Assembly: GCA_037178855.1 (NCBI GenBank)
Contig: JASJZC010000002.1
Location: 62,001 to 126,000, forward strand
DNA: 64,000 nt
Origin: Oscheius sp. JU75
Lineage: Eukaryota > Nematoda > Chromadorea > Rhabditida > Rhabditidae
Direction of reading: 5' to 3'
How positions within the stretch are numbered: the stretch's first letter is position 1; every line of letters starts with the position of its first letter. The position numbers and the translations under genes were made by a program. The notes beneath the pieces are model-generated. The model saw only the letters and a list, made by a program, of their open reading frames with translations. It ran no database searches and had not been told where the DNA came from. Of this stretch, positions 32,034-43,793 are shown one piece after another.

Positions 32034-32817
32034 GAATTCGGGGCTGAAAATGGAAAAGAAAAGTGGTGAAATTGAGCAAAATTTAGAGAAAATCGATCCG
32101 GAGGAGGTGCCTCTGGTCGCGATGGTGCAATAGGCGGTAAACAAGGCGCTGGGAACACACGCGTGTGAAGGAAAATGAACTTTGAACAACAGCCAAGAGT
32201 TGTAAAGAGGGTACAAGAGGAAGAAAATAGGTAGAAATCATTAATGAGGCTGAAGGCTTGAAATTCCCTTCATTCAACACAAGTGGTACCAAATCTACCT
32301 CAGAAATACCATCTTTTTTTCTTGCCGAGAAAACGAAAGTGAGTGATAGAAAGCTCGTTTGCTAGAAAAATAGAAGCAAAGTTGAAAATGAGAGCTCCAC
32401 TCACTACATGAACAGATTTGACGTGCAGGTATAGGCAAACATTATGTTTTAGGTTGCAAACTGCGGAGAATTTGATGGTGAAACTTTCTAATCGAGAAAA
32501 TGAGTAAAAATAGCAAAACTGTGACAGCAAAGAGGCCAAAAATGAGAGAGAAATAGTCGAAAGACATTTAAATGAACCTTGTGTGGCGGCAACTTTATGG
32601 ATACGAAATTTTTGGGTTTGAATCGGTTTTACTTCTTCGGACTTGTTTTTTTGTTGTTTTGATGATATTCTTTCTGTTTCTCGTCAAATTTTCGAAAGGG
32701 AACAAAGTAGAGAAAGAATGTGCTGCGAAGGCAAGAGAAAACCGGTAATCTATAAAAGAAGACGATTCTCTTGCAATAACTCTTTATTTCTATGGTTCCT
32801 CTCTTCTACCATTCCTA
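32034..32817. other. Intergenic, four-helix protein to COA4
   Basis: No supported gene. A reverse-strand poly(A) signal for the upstream minus-strand gene is at 32788-32783. Confidence 0.5.
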
Positions 32818-33366
32818 TTAGTTCGATTCGTCCGTCTTCACCTCCTCCTTCGGCTCCTTCTTGGTCTTTCTAGTCGGATATACGAGCGACAATACAATCT
32901 GTAGCAGAACACCGCCAGCTCTTGAAACCAGACAGCCAGTCCTCAGGACGAGTGAGTACCCCGGTTGCGAGGTAGCTTCTTCCATCGGACGCAAGCAGAT
33001 TCCCAGCACGACGAGAGCGCCAATATTGGAGCAGGTGTTGAAGACGAGCACGATTGTAAGCAGAAGTGGCGGGATCCGGCTGGCACAGAAAGAGACCACG
33101 TTGAGCAGTATGGCCAGACCGCAGGTCAGCAGACAGATGCCGTGAAGGGCGTAGAGCGCATAGGAGAGGGTCGGACTGATGTGTGGCTCTGCTGTCTGGG
33201 TAGTATTGCTATGGCCGAGAGTCTTCTCAATGCCGTGGCATCCCAGGATTGAGTTAGACAGGGCAGTCGCGTAGAGGACATGAATATCGAATAGAGTTGG
33301 TAGAAAAAGAAGTAGATCTACTATTAGAATGCAGAGGAAGTGTGGATGGAGAGCAACGTGGGTCAT
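32818..33366 (-). CDS. Four-transmembrane protein, unrecognised
   Basis: Single exon, 182 aa. Four hydrophobic helices: FLCILIVDLLLFLPTLFDIH, TLSYALYALHGICLLTCGLA, LLLTIVLVFNTCSNIGALVV, and TGCLVSRAGGVLLQIVLSLV. The second loop, between helices 1 and 2, has HSNTTQ, a possible N-glycosylation site, and the C-terminus is a cytosolic-type basic/acidic tail (TRKTKKEPKEEVKTDE). The tetraspan layout resembles nematode-specific membrane families but I cannot name one. Reverse AATAAA at 32788-32783 supports the 3' end. A 5' exon may be missing. Confidence 0.6.
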   Translation of the reverse strand: MTHVALHPHFLCILIVDLLLFLPTLFDIHVLYATALSNSILGCHGIEKTLGHSNTTQTAEPHISPTLSYALYALHGICLLTCGLAILLNVVSFCASRIPPLLLTIVLVFNTCSNIGALVVLGICLRPMEEATSQPGYSLVLRTGCLVSRAGGVLLQIVLSLVYPTRKTKKEPKEEVKTDESN

Positions 33367-34048
33367 CGTGGGAACATGGGAAAAAATAGCTGTTTGAAAC
33401 ACCGTTCGGGTAAATCTTGGTGTTTTCACATAATTCTGGTGAGAAATAGGTTTTTACATGCCTAGAATACGATAACACTAACAGAAAAACAAAAAGATGC
33501 TGGGAAAAATGGCAAAATTTCTTCTTCGCGCGCTTCGGGCGTTCAAACCGAGGTGCCGCTATTCGTTGGAAATAGACTATGTGATCTGGCTTTGTCGGGA
33601 TTCGCCGCGACTATATACCCCAATGCAGCGCAAGCGAAAAGGCAGTACAGGTGGGACAAACAGGTGCGATGCGAAAGATTTTTTTTTTTGGCAAATTTGC
33701 TAGAAATGAGTGCTTGAGCCCGAAAATGACGAAACAGAGAAGCAGTGAAATTGAGCTCGCCTATCCTTTCTGAAGGGTTTTTCTACCCGATAATAGCATT
33801 TTTGAGCAGTTTCACCTCGTACAATCTTGTAGAGCCTGATCTAATCTATAATGTATAATTTCTGAGAGGTTAGTGAATGTTGTATTGACGAATGCGTATT
33901 GCGACACCTCAAATGAACTTATTCTATGGTGTCATCTGTTAATTTGTCTCTCTGTCTCCGCTTGTCTGAACACTCCTCTCTGGGTCAATAATGCTCACAG
34001 CTGATAAGAGGCGTCCTGTCTCCTTACTGCTCTGTCTCTATCTGAATC
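33367..34048. other. Divergent intergenic stretch
   Basis: Contains an isolated right end (GTTGGAAATAGAC, 33565-33577, followed by TA) of the 29368/46819 element family. No gene seen. Confidence 0.5.
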
Positions 34049-35061
34049 ATGTCCGAATCTTCCGATCCAAAGCACTGTGGCTTTCGGCACAAGGTGATCG
34101 TATTCTTTCTCTAGAATCGAAAGTTCTAGTTCAGATAGCATCAAAATGTCTGCAAGTTTTCGAGGCGATGATGGCCAAAATCCTTCTGATCATCTCCATC
34201 TGCAGCATTGTTTATGCTAACACTTGGCGTCAGTCTTTTCATTCTATTTTCGAGGAAGTAGAACATTTTAGTTCCTGTCTTCATTAATTTCTCCTTTTTC
34301 CTCCTTGCCATTTTTGCCATGGTTACCTATGCTCAATGCTACAGGCGTGTACAGCCAGTTCTTGTGCTTCCAATGCTCATTCATCAGGTGAGACTTATGC
34401 GTTTTCCGCATTGGAAATTCTAGTCTGTATGCATCTTCTGGATCTTCATTTGGCTCTATGCAAGCGTGGCTTCGATTACGACAGGAGCCTTGTGGTCACT
34501 TGAATGGCTCGGTGGTCCGAAGAGCAGTAGGGAGAAGACGAGCAGTGATATCAAGGATCCGAACTATGCTAATCCCAATGAGACCCATCCGGAGATCACT
34601 AAATGTGAGTTAAAATCGAACCGAGGGACAAACAAACAGAAACAGAAGGTCTTATAGACAGACAGAGAGACATGGAGAGACAGAAAGACAAAAAACCGAG
34701 AGATCTTCAGCAATCAAATACGGTATGCTGATCACCATTGCCTCACTGATCGTCCTCTGTCTCAAATGTGTAGCCTGGATCATAGCCCGTCGAACTTGGC
34801 GTGAGTTGAGAGCCAGAAAGATCGAGCTTGGTTCCCAGGTAGACACTATGCTCCGTTATAAAAGCCTTTTCGGTTTAGAAAGTCGAAGAAGAGTCAGATC
34901 TCAGCGATCCATCGCCTAGCTATCCTTTGGTGGTTAGAGTACCTGCCGTTAAGACTCCTCCTCCAGCCTATGAGACGGAGCCGCTCAAGAGGACAAGGTT
35001 CAGTGAGGACCACGAAGTCAACACATCTCAGCGATCCAGCCATCTCGAATCCTCTATTTAA
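34049..35061 (+). CDS. LAPTM-like tetraspan membrane protein with PPxY tail
   Basis: Exons 34049-34093, 34165-34228, 34272-34387, 34424-34604, 34711-34838, 34879-35061; 238 aa. Starts MSESSDPKHCGFRHKAMMAK; hydrophobic segments are KILLIISICSIVYANTW, FINFSFFLLAIFAMVTYA, SVCIFWIFIWLYASVASITT and GMLITIASLIVLCLKCVAWI. The cytosolic tail has TPPPAYE, a PPxY motif that in LAPTM-type and similar endolysosomal proteins recruits NEDD4-family ligases. The acceptor of exon 2 (TTTTCGAG) is weak but keeps frame. The LAPTM relation is inferred from topology and tail, not from clear sequence identity. Confidence 0.62.
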
Positions 35062-35348
35062 ATTTAGGAATTCATCAATGAAAGATTCTTACTTGACAGA
35101 GAGACGGAGAGCCAGAGAGATGGTGAGACAGAGAGATAGAGAGACTGAGAGATTGAGAGACAAAGACACAGTGACGGCGTCAGAAACAGTCTTGGAACAT
35201 ACCAACAGCTCTGACTCGATAGGACATTTCCTGTCAATTATGATACTGTAATCCAACTGTGGCCATCAGTCTGCAAGCTCGTCTCCTCCAAGCCCGTCAG
35301 GTATGCGCCCCTTCCTAAGTGGCATCCACTCAGTTCTACTTCCAGAAC
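35062..35348. other. Intergenic with GAGACAGAGAGA tract
   Basis: Purine-rich AGAGAGAC-like repeats at about 35095-35165 between the PPxY protein and the vWA gene. No gene. Confidence 0.5.
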
Positions 35349-38300
35349 ATGAGGCAGACATACTTTCTTCTGCTCTTCCTGACGTCCATCGCTCTCGCCC
35401 TGGAAACAGACGGCGGCTTCGAGAAGTTCTGCAAAATGGCTCGACAGCAGTGTCCTCGAACCAGCTGCCCGTTACATGAAGAGCCCGACACCGAAAGGCA
35501 AAGCCAGATGTAAGCAGATCTACAAGATTGGGGTCAATTTTAACGCGGACGGCATCTGCGACGATCTGTCGAGCTTCGATGTCGGTCAACAGGAGATCTC
35601 CAAGGATAGGCAGGAGCTCACCTGCGTCTGGGGTGAGTCTCTCTCTTTCTATCACTTCTCATTGGGTAGCCTCCGATTACCCAGTAGTTTCTTCCCAAAA
35701 GCGAACTCTGAAACTTTGCACTTTAATTGAACAACTTTGATAATAACTTTCAAAAACTTGCTATTTGGTTGATGAGTTGTAGCAAAAAACTACATTGGCA
35801 CAGTTTGAGTAAAGCATGCCATAAAAGCTGGAGCAATGGAATGTTTAGAGGGTCATGACTGGAGAGACAGAAACAGTGGTGGGGATACAGGTACTCTTTC
35901 ACAGCTTTCCAGTTTTTTGACTCATGTCATTGTACATACAAAACTCGTGGTAGCGAAGCGAAACGTTGAGATGAGAGAAAGGGGAAAGGGTCTTTGGAGG
36001 AGACAGGACAAGGCGACTGAAAAGTTCTAAACAACGGGTATCCAAGTGGGTCTTAACAGCTTTCCAGACCCTGTGCATAGAGTACAGAGATTGAACCGGA
36101 AACGGAGCGAGGGTATAGTTCCTATGCACTCCTTTCTGGAAAGGGCTGTATAGGTTTATTTCCCGGGACGAGGTAGAGTATTGGTTAGAATTAAATATCA
36201 TGGGCAACGATAACTTCAGCTCAGTGCATCTTACAAGAATAAGAGAGCAAGAACTATAGACTTCAAGAGGGGGGAAGAGTAGAGCAAGAAAGGAGTACAA
36301 GAGATGGGGCACTGGCCGGGACAGAGGCACAACCGAATGGATAGAAAAGTACCGGGTTGATGTTTTATGAACTTGATGGGAAACCAAAATTAGGAAGCTT
36401 TTCAGTCTTTCGCTCCACGCCCTTGTACAGAGCTCGTGGTAACGAAACGGAACATAATAGGGAACTTATAAAATAGAGTAGTGATAAAGATGGAACGGAG
36501 GGCTCCAGTCTTCCAGATCCTAGAGTAACATTCTTTTTCCAGAATCTCAAGGTATCTGTGACGACGACTCCATCCTCATCGGATCCAAGTGTTACGGCAA
36601 GTTCGGCAGCTGTCCCTACGGCTGGGCCCTGGCTGAGACGAGGAACAGTCATGTGGTCCAGTTCATCTCGAAGTATTACCCGGATGATGAACTGTTGAAA
36701 GTGACCACGATCAACAAATCGGTCGGCGTCTACCATAGCGGAGTGATCCATCGCGACACCGCTGGATTCAACTTGACGGGACCGATGGCAGTCGTCTTGA
36801 AGCGTCACTCGGCCAATGGGGTCTATCCGGGGGAACATGTTCTGATTCACGATGAGAGAAAGGACAGTCACATTAACACGCTCTGTCAGAGACCGACAAC
36901 GAATCTGGGAAAGAAGACGGACGAGGGAGATCCGGAGACCATCTTTGGAGAGGGCGAGTCGACGCACTATGGGCAAGCGGCCACGGCCTACAAACCTTTG
37001 TGCTCCGAGGAAGGACATTTTTGTATGAAGCCGCCAAGGAACCAATTCCAGCCCGAGATGACTAAGAAGGGCGTATATATCGGAGGCTACCACGACTACT
37101 GTGCCAATATCTGCAAGGGTTGCTTCGCGGCCAGTGGCTACCACTACACGAAGAGATTTATGCAAGGTCCGCTGCCCAACGAACGTTACTATGTGCCGAT
37201 TGCCAGGACGACGACGATTCAAGGATCAGATGACTGTAACACGACGCCCAAGCCGGACTCGTACATGCCCTTCGAGCAACAGACACATGTGAGTTTTCAA
37301 TCTCTCTCTGGCTCTATCTATCGCTCTGCCTTTCTATCTCTGTCGTTTTTCTTTGTTTCTCGGTTTTTTTATTCTCTTTCTATCTGTATCTCTCTGTCTT
37401 TTTGTCCTTTTTACTAACTCACTAATTCCAGCCCGATATCAAAAGTTTCCAAGGATCGCATAGGAAGATCTGGAGCAATGGCTACCCCGCCAACAAGTGT
37501 TCCGACGGTGGACGTCTGGCAGCCCAATTCGTTCAGCGTGGAGGTCAAGCCGAGGGAGTTATCAATGTTCCTGTCTTTGACCGAGCTGCCATCTACTGTG
37601 TCAAGGGTCCGAAGCCGCCACCTCCGGAAATACCAAGCTGTCTGGCCAACTCTTTCTACGACGAGATGGCCAAAAAGTGCAAGTGTAAGGCGAACTTCAA
37701 AGATGCTTACGACACGGACAGTGATGAAGACTGGGTCAGAAAGAAGGTCAAAGCAGATGGCTATGAGAAGGAATATGTCTGCCTGTGGGATCTGACCAAG
37801 AAAAATACGGCCTTCATGACGTGAAAAGGTGAAACCAAAGACACTTTCAAGACTGAAGCAGTCATTTTCTTGATCGACGCTTCGGGATCTATTTGGCCCC
37901 ATGATTGGGACAAGGTTAGTGTTTAGATTATTCACAGAGTGCAGAGACAGAGATAGAAACAGAAAATATTAACAACCGTTGTTTTACAGATAATAGCCTT
38001 CCTTCGAAATTCCAAGGCGTGGCTTCCCAAGAACCAGAAGATCCTGTTCTGTAGGTATCACACGAAGTCTTGTGATGCTAAGCCAATTCTTCCGAAGCAA
38101 TGGAGCGACGCTCAATTCGACACTGCTGTCAATTTAGTCCAGAATGACCGCTGCGCTGCTGAACAAGGGATATGCGACAATTTGTTGACGTTCACCTACA
38201 CGGCACTGGAGACAATTGTCGACGTCTGGATAGGCGAACGTTCAAGCTCCACAAGCAAGGCCCTCCTGCTGCTCATAACTGATGGCGCCGCATGGGATGA

Positions 38301-38580
38301 AAATAGTAATCCGGAACCACCCGGCACCTATGCAGCAACTCATGGAGACAAGAGGAGAAGGCGCGGAGCTGTCCAGAAAGCTAGACACAATAACGCTAGA
38401 ATCATCGCTGTGACTGTCGGTCAAAATCTGCCCATGGACGAAGATGTCGTAAATCCGGCTACAGACATTATCCGTGTCGATAACTACGGAAATCTTGCAA
38501 AGGAAGTAATGAACAGGATTGTCACCGAAAAGTGCAAACACGAGCCGAAACATTTCGAAGACGCCACGAAGCCACAGTGA
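35349..38580 (+). CDS. Secreted protein with vWA domain, interrupted by in-frame TGA
   Basis: Exons 35349-35383, 35424-35632, 36543-37288, 37432-37914, 37990-38580 (about 687 codons). Signal peptide MRQTYFLLLFLTS; a long cysteine-bearing region without a family I recognise (KSVGVYHSGVIHRDTAGF, GGYHDYCANICKGCFAASGY); then a complete von Willebrand A domain with MIDAS motif DASGS and LLLITDGAAWD. The frame is broken by TGA at 37822-37824, between the cysteine region and the vWA domain; both sides remain well formed. The 40-base first intron has an atypical acceptor; unspliced, the first frame stops at 35513. Could be a recent pseudogene, an assembly error or stop readthrough. AATAAA at 38587-38592. 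Confidence 0.6.
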
Positions 38581-38913
38581 TCTGTAAATAAAAAGTACTG
38601 TTGGCATCTTGCGTTCTATTTGTCTCTGTCACCATCTGCTTTTCATAGCCTCGCAAACCTTCAGAAATCCTTCTTGATCGGAGGATCCTACCTCTAGCTT
38701 ACGAAAAGCCATAAGCCTTTTTCTTTGGCCATCTAAGTCTCTCCCCTTTCTCAGATCTCTGTCATTCTCAAAGCCGTTCCCGCGGCTTTAGCCCCCCATA
38801 TCCCAATGTCGTGACTGGGCAACCAGCAGCAGTTGCGTGAAATCGGGGCCGCCGCCACAACTGACCACCGGATGTTTCCGCGGCCGCGCCAACAGCCTGC
38901 CGTCTTTCCGCTA
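38581..38913. other. Intergenic, vWA to MAM-like gene
   Basis: No gene seen. GC-rich near 38860-38910 (CCGCGGCCGCGCC) just before the next start. Confidence 0.5.
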
Positions 38914-41900
38914 ATGCCGATTTACATTTTTCTCCTCTTCTTCGTCTTTTATACAGGTAGGCGACCCATGAAAATGGCCCTAATAGTGTCCAGGAAAAGC
39001 GGCAAGTGACCTGGACTGCGATTTTCAGTCCGAATGCTGTTGGGAAGGGGACGGACTGTGGACTGTCAAACAGAAGCATCGTTTCAATATCAACGAATTC
39101 AGGAAGACGTTTTTGGTCGGGAGAAGTAGACAACCACCAGGTAGCTTATTCATTCTGTTTTTATCCAGCTTTTAATCCGGAAACTTGGTACTTTTTTTTT
39201 TAGCTGGGAATTACATTCTCCGCGAATCTTTCGGAGAGGATGGCCACTACTACTCCTGTCCATTTTGTTCAGCCGACGGCACCGTGCTCGTGCAATTCAG
39301 GTGAGCCTTCTCAAAAGTAGTTCCAAGTGTTCTACACCCTCTGTGTATCTGTCTGAAGCCAGTTACTGTCAATTAGTGACAGTCGCTTTATAGCAGACCA
39401 GCTGCCGCCGGCAGCTTTGCAGTCTTTTGGAATTGCCTTAGATCTGATCACAGGCGGCTGCGCCGCTTCCCTAGTAGCAGTTTCCTCCACAGCTGGCTTG
39501 TCCCCTTGTCTCTTGATATGAAATGACTAGTCAGCTTTTTGGGTTGTTAGTGTTGACAGACGATTGGGCGGACACCATGACAGACAGACGGAGGGACACC
39601 ATCGCGCTTTAGTAAAGAGTGATCTGGCAAGCGAAGTTCGTTTAGGACATTTGTGGGAGAGCAGTAGATAAAAAGAGGTACAAGAGGTACTAGGCCCCCA
39701 AAAAAGTAACAGTCAAGCTTGTCTTTTTGTAACTCTATATCTATGTGTCTGCAGCAAATCTAGTTCTAGATCAGCCATGTTCGATGGCTGTCGCCGTCCT
39801 TTTGTCTTAACTTTTTGCGTTGACCGGTGGCTGCGCCGCTTCCTCAATAGCAGAAGTTTTCATATTTCTCTCATAGGTGACTTGTCAACTAAATTATTGG
39901 CATGGCATGAGTTGCCAGTTTCCGTTTCGTGGTGACAAACAGGCGGACAGACCTCTGCGCTTTAGATAGTAGAGATGCCCAACATTCTGTGTGTCTGAAG
40001 CCAGTATTAGCAATCAGTGAGCTATTTTGTGCCAGCAATTAGCGACAACGGAGTTCGGAGAATAAAAGCTGACAGCTAAAGCCGACTCTGCTTCTGTTTT
40101 GGTAGCTCGTCTGGAGAGGAACCTGCGCACAGGGTCACCTATAAGGGAAGGACCAGGACAGGCTGACAGAGCCCAATAGAACCCGGGCAAAGCTAAAAAA
40201 AATAAGGTTATTACCGTCACTTGAGCCCCGGGTGTGTCCAAATCCCCAAATTTCAGACATTGGCAGAGTCCGACAGCCCGTCTGCACGTATGCTACAAGA
40301 CTGCTAGTCAACTGACGAACAAAGAGTGCCAATTGGCTTCGACTTCGAAGCAAAGTCAGGTCTCTTCATACGTTTTTCGAGTCCCAAGGGCTCAGAAAAT
40401 ACAGGTTTATGGGCGATTCACAACAAAAAACTGCATCTTCAGCTCCTTTTCCTGTCAGAGACCACTGAAGCGAGTATGGGCTCCGGTACAATCATGATTG
40501 ACGCCATCAAGGTTCAGTACCAGGACTGCCATGCTCCTGTTCCGGTGCCAAAAGCGGCGTAGGTTCTTTGTGCGGGTGGTACCCTTTATTAAGATCCGTA
40601 CTTGACAGTCGAAACTACGTTTCGTTTCAGAATCCCACCTCGACCAAGAGTCAGGAATCCTCAGCCGGTACAGGCTGCCAACAAGACTATTGAAGACGCT
40701 CTGGTGAGTTTCTAGCCGCTAAATTCGTCACTTTTCCAATGGTTCAGCTTAGAAGGAACAGTCAGCTGTCGGAAGCTGTCTACAAAAAGTTCTACCAGCC
40801 TTCACCCTTGAGAAAAAGTGGGATGAAGAAGGTTAAGCAGGTTAGTGTCTTTCTATCCCTCTTTCTCTCTGTCTTTCCGTTTTTCCGTATTTTCGTCTCT
40901 CTGTCCCCATATCTCCATGTCTCTCTGTCTCTTTTTATCTCCGTTCCTCTTTCACTCTGTCTCTCTATCTTCCTGTCTTTCTGTTTCTCAGTCTCCATAT
41001 GTCCATGTCTCTATCTCTCTGAACAATACCCACATTAGGTCGAGTCAAAAGCTCACGTGAAGCAAACTACAACTCCCACAAGACTTCCACTTTCTACTAG
41101 ACCCACTCTTGCCCCTACGGTTCCTCCACCGTAAGCCCTTTGACAGTAGCTATTGACTATCAAAACACTTAGTCCGACTCCTCAGAGACCACCTATCGCT
41201 CTGCCGTCTATTCCATCTGGGAAAGATTTCAATCGTGAGTCTTTTTTTGAAAGATTGACTTTTCTCTCCTCAGCCCTGAATGATCTATTGGGTGAGCAGC
41301 TGGCCAACTTTTTGGATCCAGACTACGTTACTAGCGACAAGGAAGAGCCCGAAGAGGTCATCCCCCGCTTTTTGATCTATCATAGCCTTTTAGATGGACG
41401 AAGAGATAGTTCCCATGACGGCTGCCCCACCAATGAGGATCCAGAAGACTCCAGTCCATAACAGAGCCAGAGAGCGTCTTATAGCCAATGCTCCGAAAAG
41501 TATTGCCGTTCAGAAACATCATACGGTACGTTTAAAAGAATTAGGGCTTTCCCAGAACCTATTGTTCAGACAGTCCCGCCTGCGCCAGCCCAGCCATCAA
41601 CCTCATCTCAATCTCAGCAAACTAAAATGAAGTCTGGAGCTGTAGTTGTGCTGCCACGGAAACCAGTTCAGGTCAATCGACCGGCTCCGTTGTCGGAACT
41701 TCAACGGTGAGAGAAAGAGAGAGAGACGCAGAAACAGAGCGACACCCTTATAATTATGTTTAGACCTCTGCCTATCGGTGTCCCGGGAACATGTGATACT
41801 CTGGGAGGATGTCTGTTCGAACAAGGCTTGTGTTCTTGGAAAACACCGACAGAAGTGCCTACAAATTCACAGTTCCAGCTCTCAAAAGTAGGACCTTCGA

Positions 41901-42428
41901 CCTTTATCCAGGCAAAAGTTCCTTCTGGAGAAGTCTCCATCATACAAGCCGACACTCAAATGAAGGAGAACCACACAGTAATACTTCTAAAAACGCTGAG
42001 AATAAGTTTTCCAGGTAGTTTTTGATGCACTCGAATGGCAAACCGGCTCGCGTCTGATTGGCTGTTGTTTTGTTCAGACTAATCTGCATTGTCCCTTCGC
42101 TACCCAAAGTGAACAGGGAGCCCTCTTGTGGCAAATTTCAAAATTTGAGTGTCCGACTGGAACGGATAAGGTAAGAGATAGACGGAGAGACAGAAAGTTA
42201 GGGAGACAGGGATACAGGACACAGAGACACCGCAGACAGATAAGCAGATAGATACAGAGAAAGAGAGAGAGACAGAGATAGACGTTAATTAATCTTCAGA
42301 TTCTGTTTATTTGTGAGAACTACGGCCAAGAAGAAGCCGTCTGCGGAGTTGACAATGTCCGCCTACACAAATCAACCGATATTTTTTTCATTGAGCCATG
42401 TCAGAAAAACTCGCTCTCATCACTCTAA
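38914..42428 (+). CDS. Secreted protein with two MAM-like modules
   Basis: Fifteen exons: 38914-38956, 38994-39140, 39204-39300, 40257-40404, 40443-40558, 40631-40703, 40748-40840, 41039-41130, 41173-41234, 41274-41356, 41394-41525, 41570-41706, 41764-41977, 42015-42170, 42300-42428; 573 aa, all phases agree. Signal peptide MPIYIFLLFFVFYTG. The N-terminal module (SDLDCDFQSECCWE to AIKVQYQDC) and C-terminal module (GGCLFEQGLCSWK to CGVDNVRLHKST) each resemble a MAM domain, with paired cysteines and the closing Val-Gln/Arg strand. The middle 250 residues are Pro/Thr-rich and probably disordered. Likely extracellular matrix or adhesion; no ortholog named. Intron 3 (956 bases) is filled with repeats. 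Confidence 0.72.
39455..39628 (+). repeat. GGCTGCGCCGCTTC repeat, copy 2
   Basis: Starts GGCGGCTGCGCCGCTTCCC and ends ATCGCGCTTTAGTAAAGAGTG. In intron 3 of the MAM-like gene. Confidence 0.65.
39818..39977 (+). repeat. GGCTGCGCCGCTTC repeat, copy 3
   Basis: Starts GACCGGTGGCTGCGCCGCTT and ends CTGCGCTTTAGATAGTAGAG. With copy 2 and the repeated GTCTGAAGCCAGT at about 39351 and 39996, intron 3 looks like a diverged tandem duplication. Confidence 0.65.
42180..42290 (+). repeat. Degenerate GAGACAGA tract
   Basis: Purine-rich AGAGACAGA-like units in the last intron of the MAM-like gene. Confidence 0.75.
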
Positions 42429-43125
42429 AATCTCTCCCTCTGTGTGTGTCAATCTCCGGTGCAATTCCTGTCTGTACATACGAAAATATATGCTCTTTTT
42501 TTTATAAAGATTGATTATGGAACTGATCCCTGAGTTAACTATATCCTTTTATGTGTTTTTCGCGGCTGAATGACTTCATCAAATGTATTTTCCTGGGATA
42601 AATAGCCTCCTGCTTTTCGAGTCATTCCGCGGCTCATTGACCATGAACCCACAGCCTATACTTATAGTTCGATTTCGTTCAAGAGTTTTGCTCTGTATCT
42701 CTGTCTCACTGCCCGTCTGTCTGTCTGTTCCTCTGTCTCTCTGTCTCTGACTTCGCTTCTCTGACGCTGTGTCTCTCTGTCTTCTGGTACCCATACCCTC
42801 TCGTACTCATCACAATTTCCCCCCAGTAATTTCCCTATTCCCGTGATCGCCTGACCAAAACTTGCGTGTTTTCCTCTGTCTCACGTCAGTTCTGCTTTCC
42901 ATTTTCAGAGATAGTCTCTTCCCGTCTCTTTTTACTAGACAAATAGCGATCTTCGGGACTCTGAAGTGATTTCTAGACGTCTCTTTTGCTAGCCTCTCTC
43001 TCTTTTCTCGGCTGCTCCTCTAAATGCAATTCTGACCAGCTTTGAGTTCTACGAGACGAGTTAACTCTGCCGTCAAGTCTAATTCTAGGCGCATCATTGC
43101 CGGGTGGCCGATAGCAAGCAAGAGG
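42429..43125. other. Intergenic after the MAM-like gene
   Basis: No supported gene. TCTCTGTCTC tract at about 42690-42780. Confidence 0.45.
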
Positions 43126-43793
43126 ATGTTACGTCATCTGTTGTCTCTCTTTTCCTTGTACTTCCCTCATTTGGCCTCTCTCTGTACGTTTTTTTGACGC
43201 GCAACCTTAACGTGGGTGTGATTTTGATCAAAACTACAGAACCTTCTGACGGCGGTTTCCATTACTTTATGACATAACAAACACTTTTGTCGAACGCTGG
43301 GATCTAACCCGACACCTTTGGATTCGTAGTCGGAGCGCTAACCGACAACTATTTCTGTAAAGCCTGCGCCCACTTTCAGAATGTGCATGTGTCCTGGGAA
43401 GGGGCAAACACACTGACAGATAGGATACATTAGGCGTAGACTCTTTAATTTGTGAACATTTTAGGTAGACACCATACTTCTAACCTTCCCTTGACCTCTT
43501 CTACATTTTTCTTCTCATAAACATCCGGTTGGCACTTCCAAAGTTCTCATTTCTGACTCGCATTTGAGCGCCTAATTTCAGAGACGGATTTCCTTTCTCA
43601 GTATCAGCTTTCCAGGCCAATGATTTCATCCCTTTCCGTCCCGCGCAGCTCGCGCTCTCTGAGCCCGCATTGTCGTTCACAGCCCGTCTCTCCGATCGCC
43701 TCGGCCAGGGTGATGCAGCAGGAACGTGGTATGTTTTCCCGCTTTCCTATATGATGATCATAGTCGAGTAGAAATTTTAGGAATTGCCTGTAA
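43126..43793 (+). CDS. Short secreted peptide precursor, unrecognised
   Basis: Three exons, 43126-43183, 43584-43728, 43781-43793, give 71 aa. The N-terminus MLRHLLSLFSLYFPHLASLY looks like a signal peptide. The mature part (FQANDFIPFRPAQLALSEP, then SFTARLSDRLGQGDAAGTW) has one cysteine near the end. AATAAA at 43797-43802 begins four bases after the stop, which supports the 3' end. The exon 2 acceptor used (TTTCAGAG) is two bases downstream of a more usual TTTCAG, which would give a stop. No dibasic-flanked amidated repeats, so not an obvious neuropeptide. Confidence 0.42.
43297..43350 (-). repeat. tRNA-like relic
   Basis: Minus strand: GTCGGTTAGCGCTCCGACTA followed by CGAATCC. Same A-box core as 10820. 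In intron 1 of the short secreted peptide gene. Confidence 0.45.

Noticed and set aside
36365..37222. 285-codon minus-strand ORF
   Set aside because: It is antisense to a well-supported exon of the vWA gene and has no splice sites or motifs.
37822..37824. TGA as selenocysteine
   Set aside because: No reason to expect a selenoprotein of this type in nematodes and no SECIS-like hairpin was recognised in the 3' region.
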